In this document: positions 25,756-33,003 of the stretch, in pieces
Layout: each line of letters begins with the position of its first letter
How positions within the stretch are numbered: the stretch's first letter is position 1
Assembly: GCA_910575245.1 (NCBI GenBank)
Contig: CAJTEN010000021.1
Coordinates: forward strand, 39,299-103,298
DNA length: 64,000 nt
Direction of reading: 5' to 3'
From: Clostridia bacterium
GTDB lineage: Bacteria; Bacillota; Clostridia; Lachnospirales; Lachnospiraceae
Notes under the pieces: model-generated
What the model was told of the DNA's origin: nothing
Database searches by the model: none
The model's input: only the letters and a program-made list of their open reading frames with translations
Program-made: the position numbers and the translations under genes

Positions 25756-26172
25756 ATGAAAGACACAAATTGTATTTTCTGTAAAATTGCCAACGGTGAG
25801 ATACCGTCTAAGACATTGTATGAGGATGAAGATTTCCGGGTTATTCTGGATCTGGGGCCGGCATCGAAGGGACATGCACTGATCCTGCCTAAGAACCATT
25901 ATGCGAACCTCTATGAACTGCCGGAGGAAACAGCCGGAGAAGTTATGAAGCTGGCGAAGAGAATGGCGGCGCAGATGACAGAACGGCTGGGATGTGAAGG
26001 ATTTAATCTGGTACAGAATAACGGGGAACTGGCGGGGCAGACGGTGTTTCATTTTCATATGCATCTGATTCCCAGATACCGGGAGGACGGACAGAAGATC
26101 GGATGGAAACCGCAGGAGGTATCTCAGGAGGAATTGGAAGAGACCAGGAAGCAGATTGCGGGCGAAGCGTAG
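25756..26172 (+). CDS. HIT family nucleotide-binding protein
   Basis: 138-residue histidine-triad hydrolase. The N-terminal CIFCKIANGEIPS and the triad VFHFHMHLIPRY (HxHxH) are typical of Hint/HIT proteins, which split nucleoside phosphoramidates or related AMP derivatives. Strong AGAGGAG site. It lies 132 bases after the SCP2 fusion gene, so it may have its own promoter. The exact substrate cannot be read from the sequence. Confidence 0.93.
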   Translation: MKDTNCIFCKIANGEIPSKTLYEDEDFRVILDLGPASKGHALILPKNHYANLYELPEETAGEVMKLAKRMAAQMTERLGCEGFNLVQNNGELAGQTVFHFHMHLIPRYREDGQKIGWKPQEVSQEELEETRKQIAGEA

Positions 26173-26289
26173 GCCTTGCTTACGCGCTGTAAAATTCGGT
26201 ATGGAAAATAACGTAAGGAAAAGCAGACTGCGTTTACCGTAAGATATCTGCACAGCAAAAGGATACAGCAGAAAGGATACGGCAGAATT

Positions 26290-27132
26290 ATGCGGACAAT
26301 CAATGTGGCAGATGTGACACAAAGTGTCAGAGAGATGTGTATCGAAGCCAACCATTTCCTGGCGGAAGATATGGACAGGGCGATGAAAAGGGCGGCAGAA
26401 GAGGAGCGTGCTCCTCTGGGCAGACAGATTCTGTGTCAGCTGCAGGATAATCTTAAGATTGCGGGAGAAGACATGATACCGATCTGTCAGGATACCGGCA
26501 TGGCTGTAATTTTCCTGGAGATAGGACAAGAGGTACATTTCGAGGGCGGCCTTCTGGAAGCTGCTGTCAACGAAGGCGTCAGACAGGGATATACTGTGGG
26601 GTATCTCAGAAAGTCTGTAGTCGGGGACCCGATTATCCGGGAGAACACAAAGGATAATACACCGGCGGTGATTCACTATGAGATGGTATCCGGCGATCAG
26701 GTCAGGATCACGGTGGCTCCCAAAGGATTCGGCAGTGAGAATATGAGCCGGGTGTTCATGCTGAAACCGGCAGACGGAATCGAAGGGGTCAAACATGCGA
26801 TACTGACGGCGGTGAAGGATGCGGGACCTAACGCCTGCCCGCCTATGGTGGTGGGTGTCGGCATAGGGGGTACCTTCGAGAAGTGTGCCCTGATGGCGAA
26901 GAAGGCTCTGACAAGGCCGGTTGACCGGCACTCGGAGATTCCTTACGTGAGGGAACTGGAGGAAGAAATGCTGCAGAAGATCAATCAGACAGGAATCGGG
27001 CCTGGCGGGCTGGGCGGTACGACAACTGCGCTGGCGGTCAATATCAATACCTACCCTACGCATATAGCAGGACTGCCGGTGGCGGTTAATATCTGCTGCC
27101 ATGTGAACAGACATGTGACAAGGGTAATATAG
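26290..27132 (+). CDS. fumA: Fumarate hydratase class I, alpha subunit
   Basis: Iron-sulfur hydratase subunit (280 residues) that interconverts fumarate and malate together with the beta subunit encoded next. Visible landmarks: DMIPICQDTGMAVIF with a cluster Cys, PAVIHYEMV, GSENMSRVFMLKPA, a second Cys in GPNACPPMVVGVGIGG, and a third in VNICCH near the end. The related L(+)-tartrate dehydratase alpha chain cannot be excluded by eye. The two-subunit form is usual in anaerobes. Confidence 0.9.
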   Translation: MRTINVADVTQSVREMCIEANHFLAEDMDRAMKRAAEEERAPLGRQILCQLQDNLKIAGEDMIPICQDTGMAVIFLEIGQEVHFEGGLLEAAVNEGVRQGYTVGYLRKSVVGDPIIRENTKDNTPAVIHYEMVSGDQVRITVAPKGFGSENMSRVFMLKPADGIEGVKHAILTAVKDAGPNACPPMVVGVGIGGTFEKCALMAKKALTRPVDRHSEIPYVRELEEEMLQKINQTGIGPGGLGGTTTALAVNINTYPTHIAGLPVAVNICCHVNRHVTRVI

Positions 27133-27239
27133 GTAACAATGGAATGGCTCATGCATTGCCTGCGGACGTTTTTTCTGAAATAATGATGGTTATCGGGGAG
27201 GCATGGGCACAAATAAGATAAAGAAAGGCCAGAAATAAT

Positions 27240-27812
27240 ATGGAACGACATATTCAGGCGCCTGTGATCAGGGAAGACGCATGCCGGCTGAGAGCCGGCG
27301 ATTATGTATATATAACGGGAACGATCTACACAGCAAGGGACGCTGCCCATAAGAGAATGCAGGAAGCTTTGGACAAGGGCGAGACATTGCCGTTTGAGAT
27401 GAGCTGCAATGTCATATACTATATGGGGCCTTCCCCGGCGCGGGAGGGCAGGCCCATCGGTTCGGCAGGGCCTACTACTGCAAGCCGTATGGATAAATAC
27501 GCTCCGGCGCTTTTAGACATGGGTCTGGTTGGAATGATCGGAAAGGGGAAGCGCAGCGGGACTGTGAAAGAGGCCATTGTGAGGAACGGCGCCGTGTATT
27601 TTGCAGCGGTGGGCGGTGCAGGTGCGCTTCTGTCGAGATCCATTAAAAGGTCTGAGGTAATCGCTTATGAGGATCTTGGCACAGAGGCGGTCCGCAGGCT
27701 GGAGGTTGAGAATTTTCCTGTCATTGTGGTGATTGATGCAGAGGGTAATGATCTGTATGAGACCGCGATTAAGGAGTACTGTGTTTCGGAAAACCATTTC
27801 GTGCATGTTTAA
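27240..27812 (+). CDS. fumB: Fumarate hydratase class I, beta subunit
   Basis: 190-residue partner of the alpha subunit. Landmarks: LRAGDYVYITGTIYTARDAAHKR, YYMGPSPA, GSAGPTTASRMD, GKGKRSG, and YFAAVGGAGALLS, all typical of the swivelling beta domain. It lies 107 bases after the alpha gene and is presumably co-transcribed. A strong terminator overlaps its 3' end. Confidence 0.92.
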   Translation: MERHIQAPVIREDACRLRAGDYVYITGTIYTARDAAHKRMQEALDKGETLPFEMSCNVIYYMGPSPAREGRPIGSAGPTTASRMDKYAPALLDMGLVGMIGKGKRSGTVKEAIVRNGAVYFAAVGGAGALLSRSIKRSEVIAYEDLGTEAVRRLEVENFPVIVVIDAEGNDLYETAIKEYCVSENHFVHV

Positions 27813-27831
27813 TGCATGGAATGGTTTTTTT
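27792..27831 (+). terminator. Rho-independent terminator of the fumarase operon
   Basis: AACCATTTCGTGCAT pairs with ATGCATGGAATGGTT (15 bp with two wobble pairs) followed by seven T. The stem begins inside the last codons of the beta subunit gene. Confidence 0.88.
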
Positions 27832-27941
27832 ACGTACTCGCGGGACATAGACAGGAAACAATAACTATATGGCAAACGTTTCGTAACAGTAAGCCGAAGT
27901 CTGAATTGTTACATGTTTAGCACTTTATTGTATAGAAGTAA

Positions 27942-27970
27942 TTGTCGCATAGACCTGATATATGTATAAT
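27942..27970 (+). promoter_or_regulatory. Sigma-A promoter of the DUF969-DUF979-pcp operon
   Basis: TTGTCG, 17-base spacer, TATAAT, about 80 bases before the first start codon. Confidence 0.6.
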
Positions 27971-28052
27971 AAAGGACAGGAGGGAGGCAGAGAAACGCGG
28001 GAGAGGCGCTGTGTAAATGCGGGGATAATTTATGAATGAAGGGAGCTACAGG

Positions 28053-28727
28053 ATGGAGTATATCAAATTAATAGGTATTTTAATTATTGTTTTGGGTTTT
28101 GCATTGAAACTGGATGTTCTGGCGGTGGTTTTGGTTGCCGGAATTGTTACGGGGCTGGTTGCGGGATTGGATTTCATACATATTCTGGAGATTATCGGAC
28201 AGTCTTTTGTGAATAACAGGCTGATGTCCATTTTCCTGATTATGTTTCCGGTCATTGCGATTATCGAGAGATATGGAATGAAAGAAAGAGCAGCTTATTT
28301 GATTGGAAAGATCAAGAATGCATCGGCGGGTAAGGTATTGTCGATCTGGATCGTGATCCGTTCGATAGCGTCTGCGTTGAATATTCGGATCGGCGGCCAT
28401 GTGCAGTTTATCCGTCCGCTGATTCTTCCGATGACATCTGCAGCCGCCGAGGCATCTAAGGGTATTCCTCTGAGCGAGAGAGAAGAAGAGAAGGTCAAGG
28501 GACTTTCCGCGGCAACAGAGAATTTCGGGAATTTCTTCGCGCAGAATTGTTTCCCGGCATCGGCCAGCGTTGTACTGATTCAGTCAGGACTGGCGGTTGC
28601 GGGATATGACGTTACCCTGTCGGATATTGCATCTTCCGCCATTTATGTGATGGTCATTTCGGTAGTACTTACGATTATTCAGGTAATGTGGTTTGACAAG
28701 AAGGTGAAAGGGGGCGGGAAGTCATGA
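28053..28727 (+). CDS. DUF969 membrane protein (predicted 5-oxoproline transporter subunit)
   Basis: 224-residue protein with six or so hydrophobic helices (IKLIGILIIVLGFALKLDVL, LAGIVTG-type loops, AAATENFGNFFAQNCFPAS near the C-terminal third). DUF969 and DUF979 are nearly always encoded together and close to pyroglutamate enzymes, which led to the prediction that they carry 5-oxoproline. Here they sit directly before pyroglutamyl peptidase. The start ATG at 28053 has GGGAG upstream; an ATG at 28032 is also possible. It overlaps the next gene by ATGA. Confidence 0.85.
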   Translation: MEYIKLIGILIIVLGFALKLDVLAVVLVAGIVTGLVAGLDFIHILEIIGQSFVNNRLMSIFLIMFPVIAIIERYGMKERAAYLIGKIKNASAGKVLSIWIVIRSIASALNIRIGGHVQFIRPLILPMTSAAAEASKGIPLSEREEEKVKGLSAATENFGNFFAQNCFPASASVVLIQSGLAVAGYDVTLSDIASSAIYVMVISVVLTIIQVMWFDKKVKGGGKS

Positions 28728-29686
28728 CAAACTTTTTAGGTGTTTATTTTCCGGAATTTTTCTATGTTCTTTGCGGACTGGTGTGTTTCCTGACTGCATT
28801 CCGCGCCAGAAAGAACGAATCTGCCAAACTGGGAACCATGCTTTTCTGGACACTGACCGGTATTATCTTCATGCTGGGTAAAGTCCTGCCTTCGGCAGTG
28901 GTGGGCGGTATGCTTATTGTTATGGGCTGCCTGACAGTCACCAAACAGGTGAAGATCGGCAAGTTCGCAGAATCCACACCGGAGTCCAGAAAGGCTGCCA
29001 GTGAAAGGATAGGCTCCAAAATCTTTGTGCCGGCTGTCGCGGTAGGGCTGATTGCATTGATTCTTTCCTTTGTGAAATATAATGTTGTAACAGACGGTGT
29101 GGCAACGCCAACGGCCCTGAACGGGGCGATCATGACAGGAGTTGCCTGTGTGATTGCGTTGATCCTGGCTTTTGCTATCTGTAAACCGAAGGTGTCCGAG
29201 ACGAAAGAGGATACGTCACGCCTTTTGATGCAGGTGGGCGCTGCCTGCCTTCTGCCGCAGCTTCTGGGAGCGTTGGGCAGTGTGTTTGCTGAAGCAGGTG
29301 TTGGAGAAGTGATCTCCGGCATGATCTCATCTGTTGTTCCGCAGGGAAATATTGTGGTCGGGGTAATTATTTATGTGCTGGGAATGGTCGTTTTTACTAT
29401 GATTATGGGCAACGCCTTTGCAGCGTTTACGGTTATCACGGCAGGGATCGGTGTGCCGTTTGTGATTTCCCAGGGAGGTAATCCGGCGATCATCGGTGCC
29501 CTTGGCATGACCGCAGGTTATTGCGGAACTCTCATGACGCCCATGGCAGCGAACTTCAATATTGTGCCCTGTGCGGTTCTGGAGACAAAGGATCCGAAAT
29601 GGTCGGTAATCAAGGCACAGATACCGATGGCGTTGATGATGATCGTTGTCCATGTGATCCTGATGCTTGTAATCGGATTTAAATAA
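28724..29686 (+). CDS. DUF979 membrane protein (predicted 5-oxoproline transporter subunit)
   Basis: 320 residues, about nine to ten hydrophobic helices. Conserved stretch [21 protein letters not shown] and [22 protein letters not shown] are typical of DUF979. Translationally coupled to the DUF969 gene (ATGA overlap), consistent with a two-subunit permease. Function is predicted from gene association only. Confidence 0.87.
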   Translation: MTNFLGVYFPEFFYVLCGLVCFLTAFRARKNESAKLGTMLFWTLTGIIFMLGKVLPSAVVGGMLIVMGCLTVTKQVKIGKFAESTPESRKAASERIGSKIFVPAVAVGLIALILSFVKYNVVTDGVATPTALNGAIMTGVACVIALILAFAICKPKVSETKEDTSRLLMQVGAACLLPQLLGALGSVFAEAGVGEVISGMISSVVPQGNIVVGVIIYVLGMVVFTMIMGNAFAAFTVITAGIGVPFVISQGGNPAIIGALGMTAGYCGTLMTPMAANFNIVPCAVLETKDPKWSVIKAQIPMALMMIVVHVILMLVIGFK

Positions 29687-29700
29687 GGAGGTTGGTTGAG

Positions 29701-30342
29701 ATGAAAATATTAGTTACAGGGTTTGACCCTTTCGGGGGAGAGCTGATTAATCCAGCAATCGAAACAGTTAAGAAACTGCCGGATGAGATTGCCGGAGCCA
29801 AGATCATAAAGCTGGAAATCCCGACAGTCTGCCATAAGTCACTCCGAATCATCGATGAAGCGATCGCGGAGCATGATCCGGATGTGGTTCTGTCGGTTGG
29901 ACAGGCGGGCGGAAGACCTGACATCACCGTGGAGCGCGTGGGGATCAACGTGGACGACTGCCGGATTCCGGATAATGAAGGAAACCAGATTGTGGATGAG
30001 CCGGTGGCTCCGGACGGACCGGCAGCTTATTTTGTAACGGTACCGATCAAAGCGATGGTGCAGCGGATTCAGGACAGAAATATTCCGGCTTCCGTTTCCA
30101 ATACGGCGGGCACCTTTGTCTGTAATCATGTAACCTATGGTGTATGCCATCTGCTGGCCACAAAATATCCGGGAAAACGCAGCGGGTTTATCCATATTCC
30201 ATACCTGCCCAGCCAGGTGCTGGATAAGAAGAATATGCCGTCCATGTCACAGGATATGATGGTGGAGGCGATCACGGCGGCACTTGAGGCGATTGCGGAT
30301 ACGAAAGAGGACATCAAAGTGACGGGTGGTGCGACACACTGA
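29701..30342 (+). CDS. pcp: Pyroglutamyl-peptidase I (pyrrolidone-carboxylate peptidase)
   Basis: 213-residue cytoplasmic cysteine peptidase of family C15 that removes N-terminal pyroglutamate and so yields 5-oxoproline. [14 protein letters not shown] is the family start. The catalytic triad regions are present: Glu in [11 protein letters not shown], Cys in [12 protein letters not shown], His in GFIHIPYLP. The start ATG has AAGGAGG nine bases upstream. Last intact gene of the operon; the next reading frame begins at its stop (TGATG) and is a broken gamma-glutamylcyclotransferase. Confidence 0.95.
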   Translation: MKILVTGFDPFGGELINPAIETVKKLPDEIAGAKIIKLEIPTVCHKSLRIIDEAIAEHDPDVVLSVGQAGGRPDITVERVGINVDDCRIPDNEGNQIVDEPVAPDGPAAYFVTVPIKAMVQRIQDRNIPASVSNTAGTFVCNHVTYGVCHLLATKYPGKRSGFIHIPYLPSQVLDKKNMPSMSQDMMVEAITAALEAIADTKEDIKVTGGATH

Positions 30343-30540
30343 TGAAGCGGATACTTGTATACGGAACCCTGCGCATGGGAATGTACAATTATGAAACGTA
30401 TTACAAGGATCATGATTCCTTTCAGTGTTATGGTTATGCAAGGGGAATGCCCTGCACGATCAATGGAAAAATATCCGGCATTGACGGAAGGAGACCGTAT
30501 GATTCTGGGCGAAATCCACGAGGTGCCGGATCGGATTTAG
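30342..30540 (+). pseudogene. Gamma-glutamylcyclotransferase, frameshifted and truncated
   Basis: The first ~45 codons read as the N-terminus of a GGCT/AIG2-type protein with the substrate-loop motif VYGTLRMGMYN. Around 30460-30475 (a run of A in tggaaaaatatcc) the family sequence jumps to another frame, where YPALTEGDRMILGEIHEVPD continues the fold up to a TAG at 30538. The rest of the gene is missing. GGCT enzymes release 5-oxoproline from gamma-glutamyl compounds, so this gene once fitted the operon it ends. Confidence 0.75.
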
Positions 30541-31352
30541 GATGCATAACACCATCCGGAGACATAATATCTCAAGGCGGGCACCGGATGAACGGGACAG
30601 CATACGCAGATGTGGAGGAACTAGAGATCACGACATTGGAAAATGCAGTTTACATGAATTACAAGAGTGACATTTCCTTTGTGTTTGATTTCAGACTGAT
30701 GATTTACGAACACCAGTCTACCCTGAATCCAAATATGCCGTTGCGCGATTTGATTTATGTAACAAAAGTATTACAGGCAAGGATAAGGAACAAGAATTTA
30801 TACAGTGAAATATTGGTCAGAATTCCTGCTCCAAAGTTTATTGTCTTTTACAATGGAGTAGATTTTCACCCCGAACGGCATATTCTGAGACTGTCAGATG
30901 CTTTCGAGAAAAAGCAGGAACAACCGGAATTGGAACTGGCTGTCTCTGTTTATAATATTAATCTGGGACATAACACAGAACTTTTAGATGCGTGCTGCTT
31001 GTTGAAAGAATATGCGCAATATGTAGAAAAGGTCAGGATATTTGCAAAGAAAATGTCTTTTTCAGAGGCAGCCGAATGTGCGGTAAACTACTGTATAGAT
31101 AATGGAATTCTTGCAGATTTTCTTTCAAAGAATCGTGCGGGGGCGATAGCAGTGAGTATTTTTGAGTATGATGAAGAAAAGCATATAAAGAGTGAACGGG
31201 AAGAATGGCGGAATATAGGATGGAAAGAAGGGGAGGAAAGACTTGCCAGATTAATACAAAGACTTATAGACTCCGGGAGGGATCAGGAAGTGAAGCTTGT
31301 GCTCTCTGACTGTGAATACCGGAAAAAATTGTATCGGGAAAATAAAATTTAA
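30342..31352 (+). CDS. Chimeric ORF: GGCT N-terminus joined to an Rpn/PD-(D/E)XK nuclease fragment
   Basis: One uninterrupted frame of 336 codons runs through the GGCT start, an out-of-frame stretch (~codons 42-82) and then an Rpn family 'recombination-promoting nuclease/putative transposase' body. That body begins near NGTAYADVEELEITTLENAVY and includes SFVFDFRLMIYEHQSTLN, PNMPLRDLIYVTKVLQ, IPAPKFIVFYNG and ELELAVSVYNINLGHN, then the usual charged C-terminal tail. In the family about 25-30 residues precede this point, carrying the first nuclease helix; these are absent. It is most likely a decayed junction, not a functional fusion. The ATG at 30588 could start the Rpn part but has no clear ribosome-binding site. 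Confidence 0.6.
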   Translation: MKRILVYGTLRMGMYNYETYYKDHDSFQCYGYARGMPCTINGKISGIDGRRPYDSGRNPRGAGSDLGCITPSGDIISQGGHRMNGTAYADVEELEITTLENAVYMNYKSDISFVFDFRLMIYEHQSTLNPNMPLRDLIYVTKVLQARIRNKNLYSEILVRIPAPKFIVFYNGVDFHPERHILRLSDAFEKKQEQPELELAVSVYNINLGHNTELLDACCLLKEYAQYVEKVRIFAKKMSFSEAAECAVNYCIDNGILADFLSKNRAGAIAVSIFEYDEEKHIKSEREEWRNIGWKEGEERLARLIQRLIDSGRDQEVKLVLSDCEYRKKLYRENKI

Positions 31353-31365
31353 ATGCAATAAAATA

Positions 31366-31394
31366 TTGACAAGTGATAATACTTTATGTATAAT
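31366..31394 (+). promoter_or_regulatory. Sigma-A promoter of tRNA-Ser
   Basis: TTGACA, exactly 17 bases, TATAAT: a perfect consensus promoter 60 bases upstream of the tRNA gene. Confidence 0.88.
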
Positions 31395-31453
31395 TATTTT
31401 TGCGTTGTTGTGAAGCGCAGAATTTCATATTGGTAGAGGATAGTTCAGACTGT

Positions 31454-31541
31454 GGAGAAATACTCAAGAGGCTGAAGAGGCGCCCCTGCTAAGGGTGTAG
31501 GTCGTTTACGCGGCGCGAGGGTTCAAATCCCTCTTTCTCCG
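31454..31541 (+). tRNA. tRNA-Ser (anticodon GCU)
   Basis: 88-base class II tRNA. Acceptor stem GGAGAAA/TTTCTCC with discriminator G, anticodon stem CGCCC/GGGTG around loop CTGCTAA (anticodon GCT, reading AGC/AGU), a long variable arm (gtaggtcgtttacgcggc) and T arm GAGGG-TTCAAAT-CCCTC. The 3' CCA is not encoded. Confidence 0.96.
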
Positions 31542-31563
31542 TTACTACTATCGTATGAACCAG

Positions 31564-31596
31564 GAAGTGTTGATTTAGATCAATACTTCTTTTTTT
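31564..31596 (+). terminator. Terminator of tRNA-Ser
   Basis: GAAGTGTTGAT-TTAG-ATCAATACTTC stem followed by seven T, 22 bases after the tRNA. Confidence 0.9.
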
Positions 31597-31671
31597 GTTC
31601 TGTATTTTGCAATAGAAAGAAGCGTAACGCAGCGGGTGACTATTATAGATTTTTCTGAAACGGAGAGAGAC

Positions 31672-32019
31672 ATGGAGATAATCATAAGCAACAACGCCAA
31701 TAAGCCGATTTATGAACAGATAACGTCCAAGATAAAAGCGATGATCATGGGCGGCGGACTACAGGCCGGTGACGCCATTCCAGCTATGAGGGCATTGACG
31801 AAATCAATTCATGTAAGCGTCATCACAGTGCAAAAGGCGTATGAAGACTTGCAGAGAGACGGATTTATTGAAACCACGGTGGGAAGGGGGAGCTTTGTAT
31901 CTGCGCAGAATATGGAGATTTACCAGGAGGAACAACAGCCCATCGCGGAAGGAGATCTGCAGGCGGCGGAAATCGGAAGAACAAATCATATCTCTCTTGC
32001 AAAGCTGACAGATGAATAA
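31672..32019 (+). CDS. GntR family (YtrA-type) transcriptional regulator
   Basis: 115 residues, the short GntR type with only a winged-helix domain and a small tail: PIYEQITSKIKAMIMGG, AGDAIPAMRALTKSIHVSVITVQKAYEDLQ, GFIETTVGRGSFV. Members of this type usually repress the ABC transporter operon they open. Here the next gene is a broken ABC ATPase, so the regulator may be an orphan. The start ATG at 31672 has CGGAGAG upstream; the frame continues to an earlier GTG at 31636 without a good site. Confidence 0.88.
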   Translation: MEIIISNNANKPIYEQITSKIKAMIMGGGLQAGDAIPAMRALTKSIHVSVITVQKAYEDLQRDGFIETTVGRGSFVSAQNMEIYQEEQQPIAEGDLQAAEIGRTNHISLAKLTDE

Positions 32020-32236
32020 TATATCGTTTTTCGTGACTTATGGCAGTATTATGGGACTTGTGGGAGAGAAGGGCGCGGGGAAGACTACAACAATCTGGTC
32101 ACGGTTGGTATCTTTAGCAGGAAGGAGTACTGGAATGAAACGAATGCGAGTTATTGATGGTGTATTCTGTACCGTGATATATCCCGGAAATAGAAATATA
32201 CAAGAAGAGTGTAAGCGAAATTATCTTGCCAATTGA
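32012..32236 (+). pseudogene. Truncated ABC transporter ATP-binding protein
   Basis: 74 codons overlapping the GntR stop. The start reads as an ABC ATPase N-terminus with Walker A GLVGEKGAGKTTTI, where the family normally has GENGAGKTTT. After about residue 28 the family sequence is lost; no signature motif, Walker B or H-loop follows. It is a 3' deletion remnant of the ATPase normally controlled by the adjacent GntR protein. Confidence 0.78.
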
Positions 32237-32337
32237 TTCGGCCGGTAGTACAATGAAGGCTGTTTCATGACAATAGACAACAGCTGATTATATTTCGGGA
32301 GACCAGCAGAAGGGTAGGCCGGAATGAAGGAGGGACT

Positions 32338-32727
32338 ATGCGGATGAACAGAAAAGGAGCAGCGGCGGCACTGGCAGTAATGTGTATGCTGGCCGGGTGC
32401 GGTGGCAACAATGAGGAAAAGGTGGAAGCGGCCAGGGAAGAGCAAGTATACCCCGAGGAGAAAGACGTAGTTGCTTCCCTGGAGGAGGCCGGCTTCGAAG
32501 TGGAGCAGACAGATGATTTTGCGGAATTGGATTTGGATGTAAGCAGGATCAGGGCGGTCAAGGGTGAGGAGTATCTGGATCTTTGTTATGATGTGGCCTC
32601 TGATGCTTCTGACAAGATTGTGGAGTATTATGCCCAGAGTTATCAGAAGTACAATCTGGTAGTTGACGAAGAGACCGTATACTGCTACAGCAGTGAGTCG
32701 GTACTTCAAAGTGCAGGGTTGAATTAA
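32338..32727 (+). CDS. Small acidic lipoprotein of unknown function
   Basis: 129 residues with a lipoprotein signal peptide: basic start, hydrophobic AAAALAVMCM, lipobox LAGC (lipidated Cys near residue 21). The mature part is acidic with no recognised domain (EEKDVVASLEEAGFEVEQTDDF, ASDKIVEYYAQSYQKYNLVVD). Strong GGAGGGACT site. Its last 25 codons and stop region recur, ~86% identical by eye, at 42416-42504 on the far side of the giant gene. Located on the outer face of the membrane; function unknown. Confidence 0.75.
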   Translation: MRMNRKGAAAALAVMCMLAGCGGNNEEKVEAAREEQVYPEEKDVVASLEEAGFEVEQTDDFAELDLDVSRIRAVKGEEYLDLCYDVASDASDKIVEYYAQSYQKYNLVVDEETVYCYSSESVLQSAGLN

Positions 32728-32738
32728 GCGGGATAATT
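32650..32738 (+). repeat. Direct repeat flanking the giant gene, copy 1 (lipoprotein 3' end)
   Basis: 89 bases covering the last 25 codons of the lipoprotein plus gcgggataatt after the stop. About 77 of 89 bases match the copy at 42416-42504, same orientation. Confidence 0.8.
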
Positions 32739-32766
32739 TATTACGGATAAAATACTTTTGCGACGG

Positions 32767-32817
32767 GAAATCGTTTTGGAATGACATGCTTTGTCTATCT
32801 GATACGGTTTCTTTTTT
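32767..32817 (+). terminator. Terminator after the lipoprotein gene
   Basis: GAAATCGT and ACGGTTTC form an 8-bp stem (one wobble) with a long loop, followed by six T. Confidence 0.5.
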
Positions 32818-32841
32818 GTTTGTTTTTTTTGATAGGATTCC

Positions 32842-32874
32842 TTGACGAAACGTTACCGGGGGGGGGGGTATAAT
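32842..32874 (+). promoter_or_regulatory. Promoter of the giant gene with an 11-G tract in the spacer (candidate phase-variable)
   Basis: TTGACG at 32842-32847 and TATAAT at 32869-32874 are separated by 21 bases, of which the last 11 are G (32858-32868). The best spacer is 17 bases. Gain or loss of G by slippage would therefore change promoter strength; loss of four G would restore 17. The leader from here to the start codon is about 130 bases. Confidence 0.65.
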
Positions 32875-33003
32875 CGGTCTAAGTGTATTTATAGGGGACA
32901 GAACTGTGTACAACAGTAAGTAGTATACGGGAGCTTCATGGAAGGCAGCAGCTGCCGGTCACTGTATCGGCGGCAGGATTAAATGAAAAGGAGGACGAAG
33001 AGT

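Noticed and set aside
30342..31352. A genuine functional GGCT-nuclease fusion protein
   Set aside because: The GGCT family sequence continues in another frame past ~30470 and the Rpn part lacks its first helix, which fits two broken genes better.
31454..32240. tRNA-Ser as an integration (att) site of a genomic island
   Set aside because: No second copy of the tRNA 3' end was seen downstream and no integrase gene is present.
32858..32868. Poly-G tract as a pure sequencing or assembly artefact
   Set aside because: Tract length may be uncertain, but a long G run placed exactly between matching -35 and -10 hexamers of a surface gene is unlikely by chance; kept as a finding with a read-level check.
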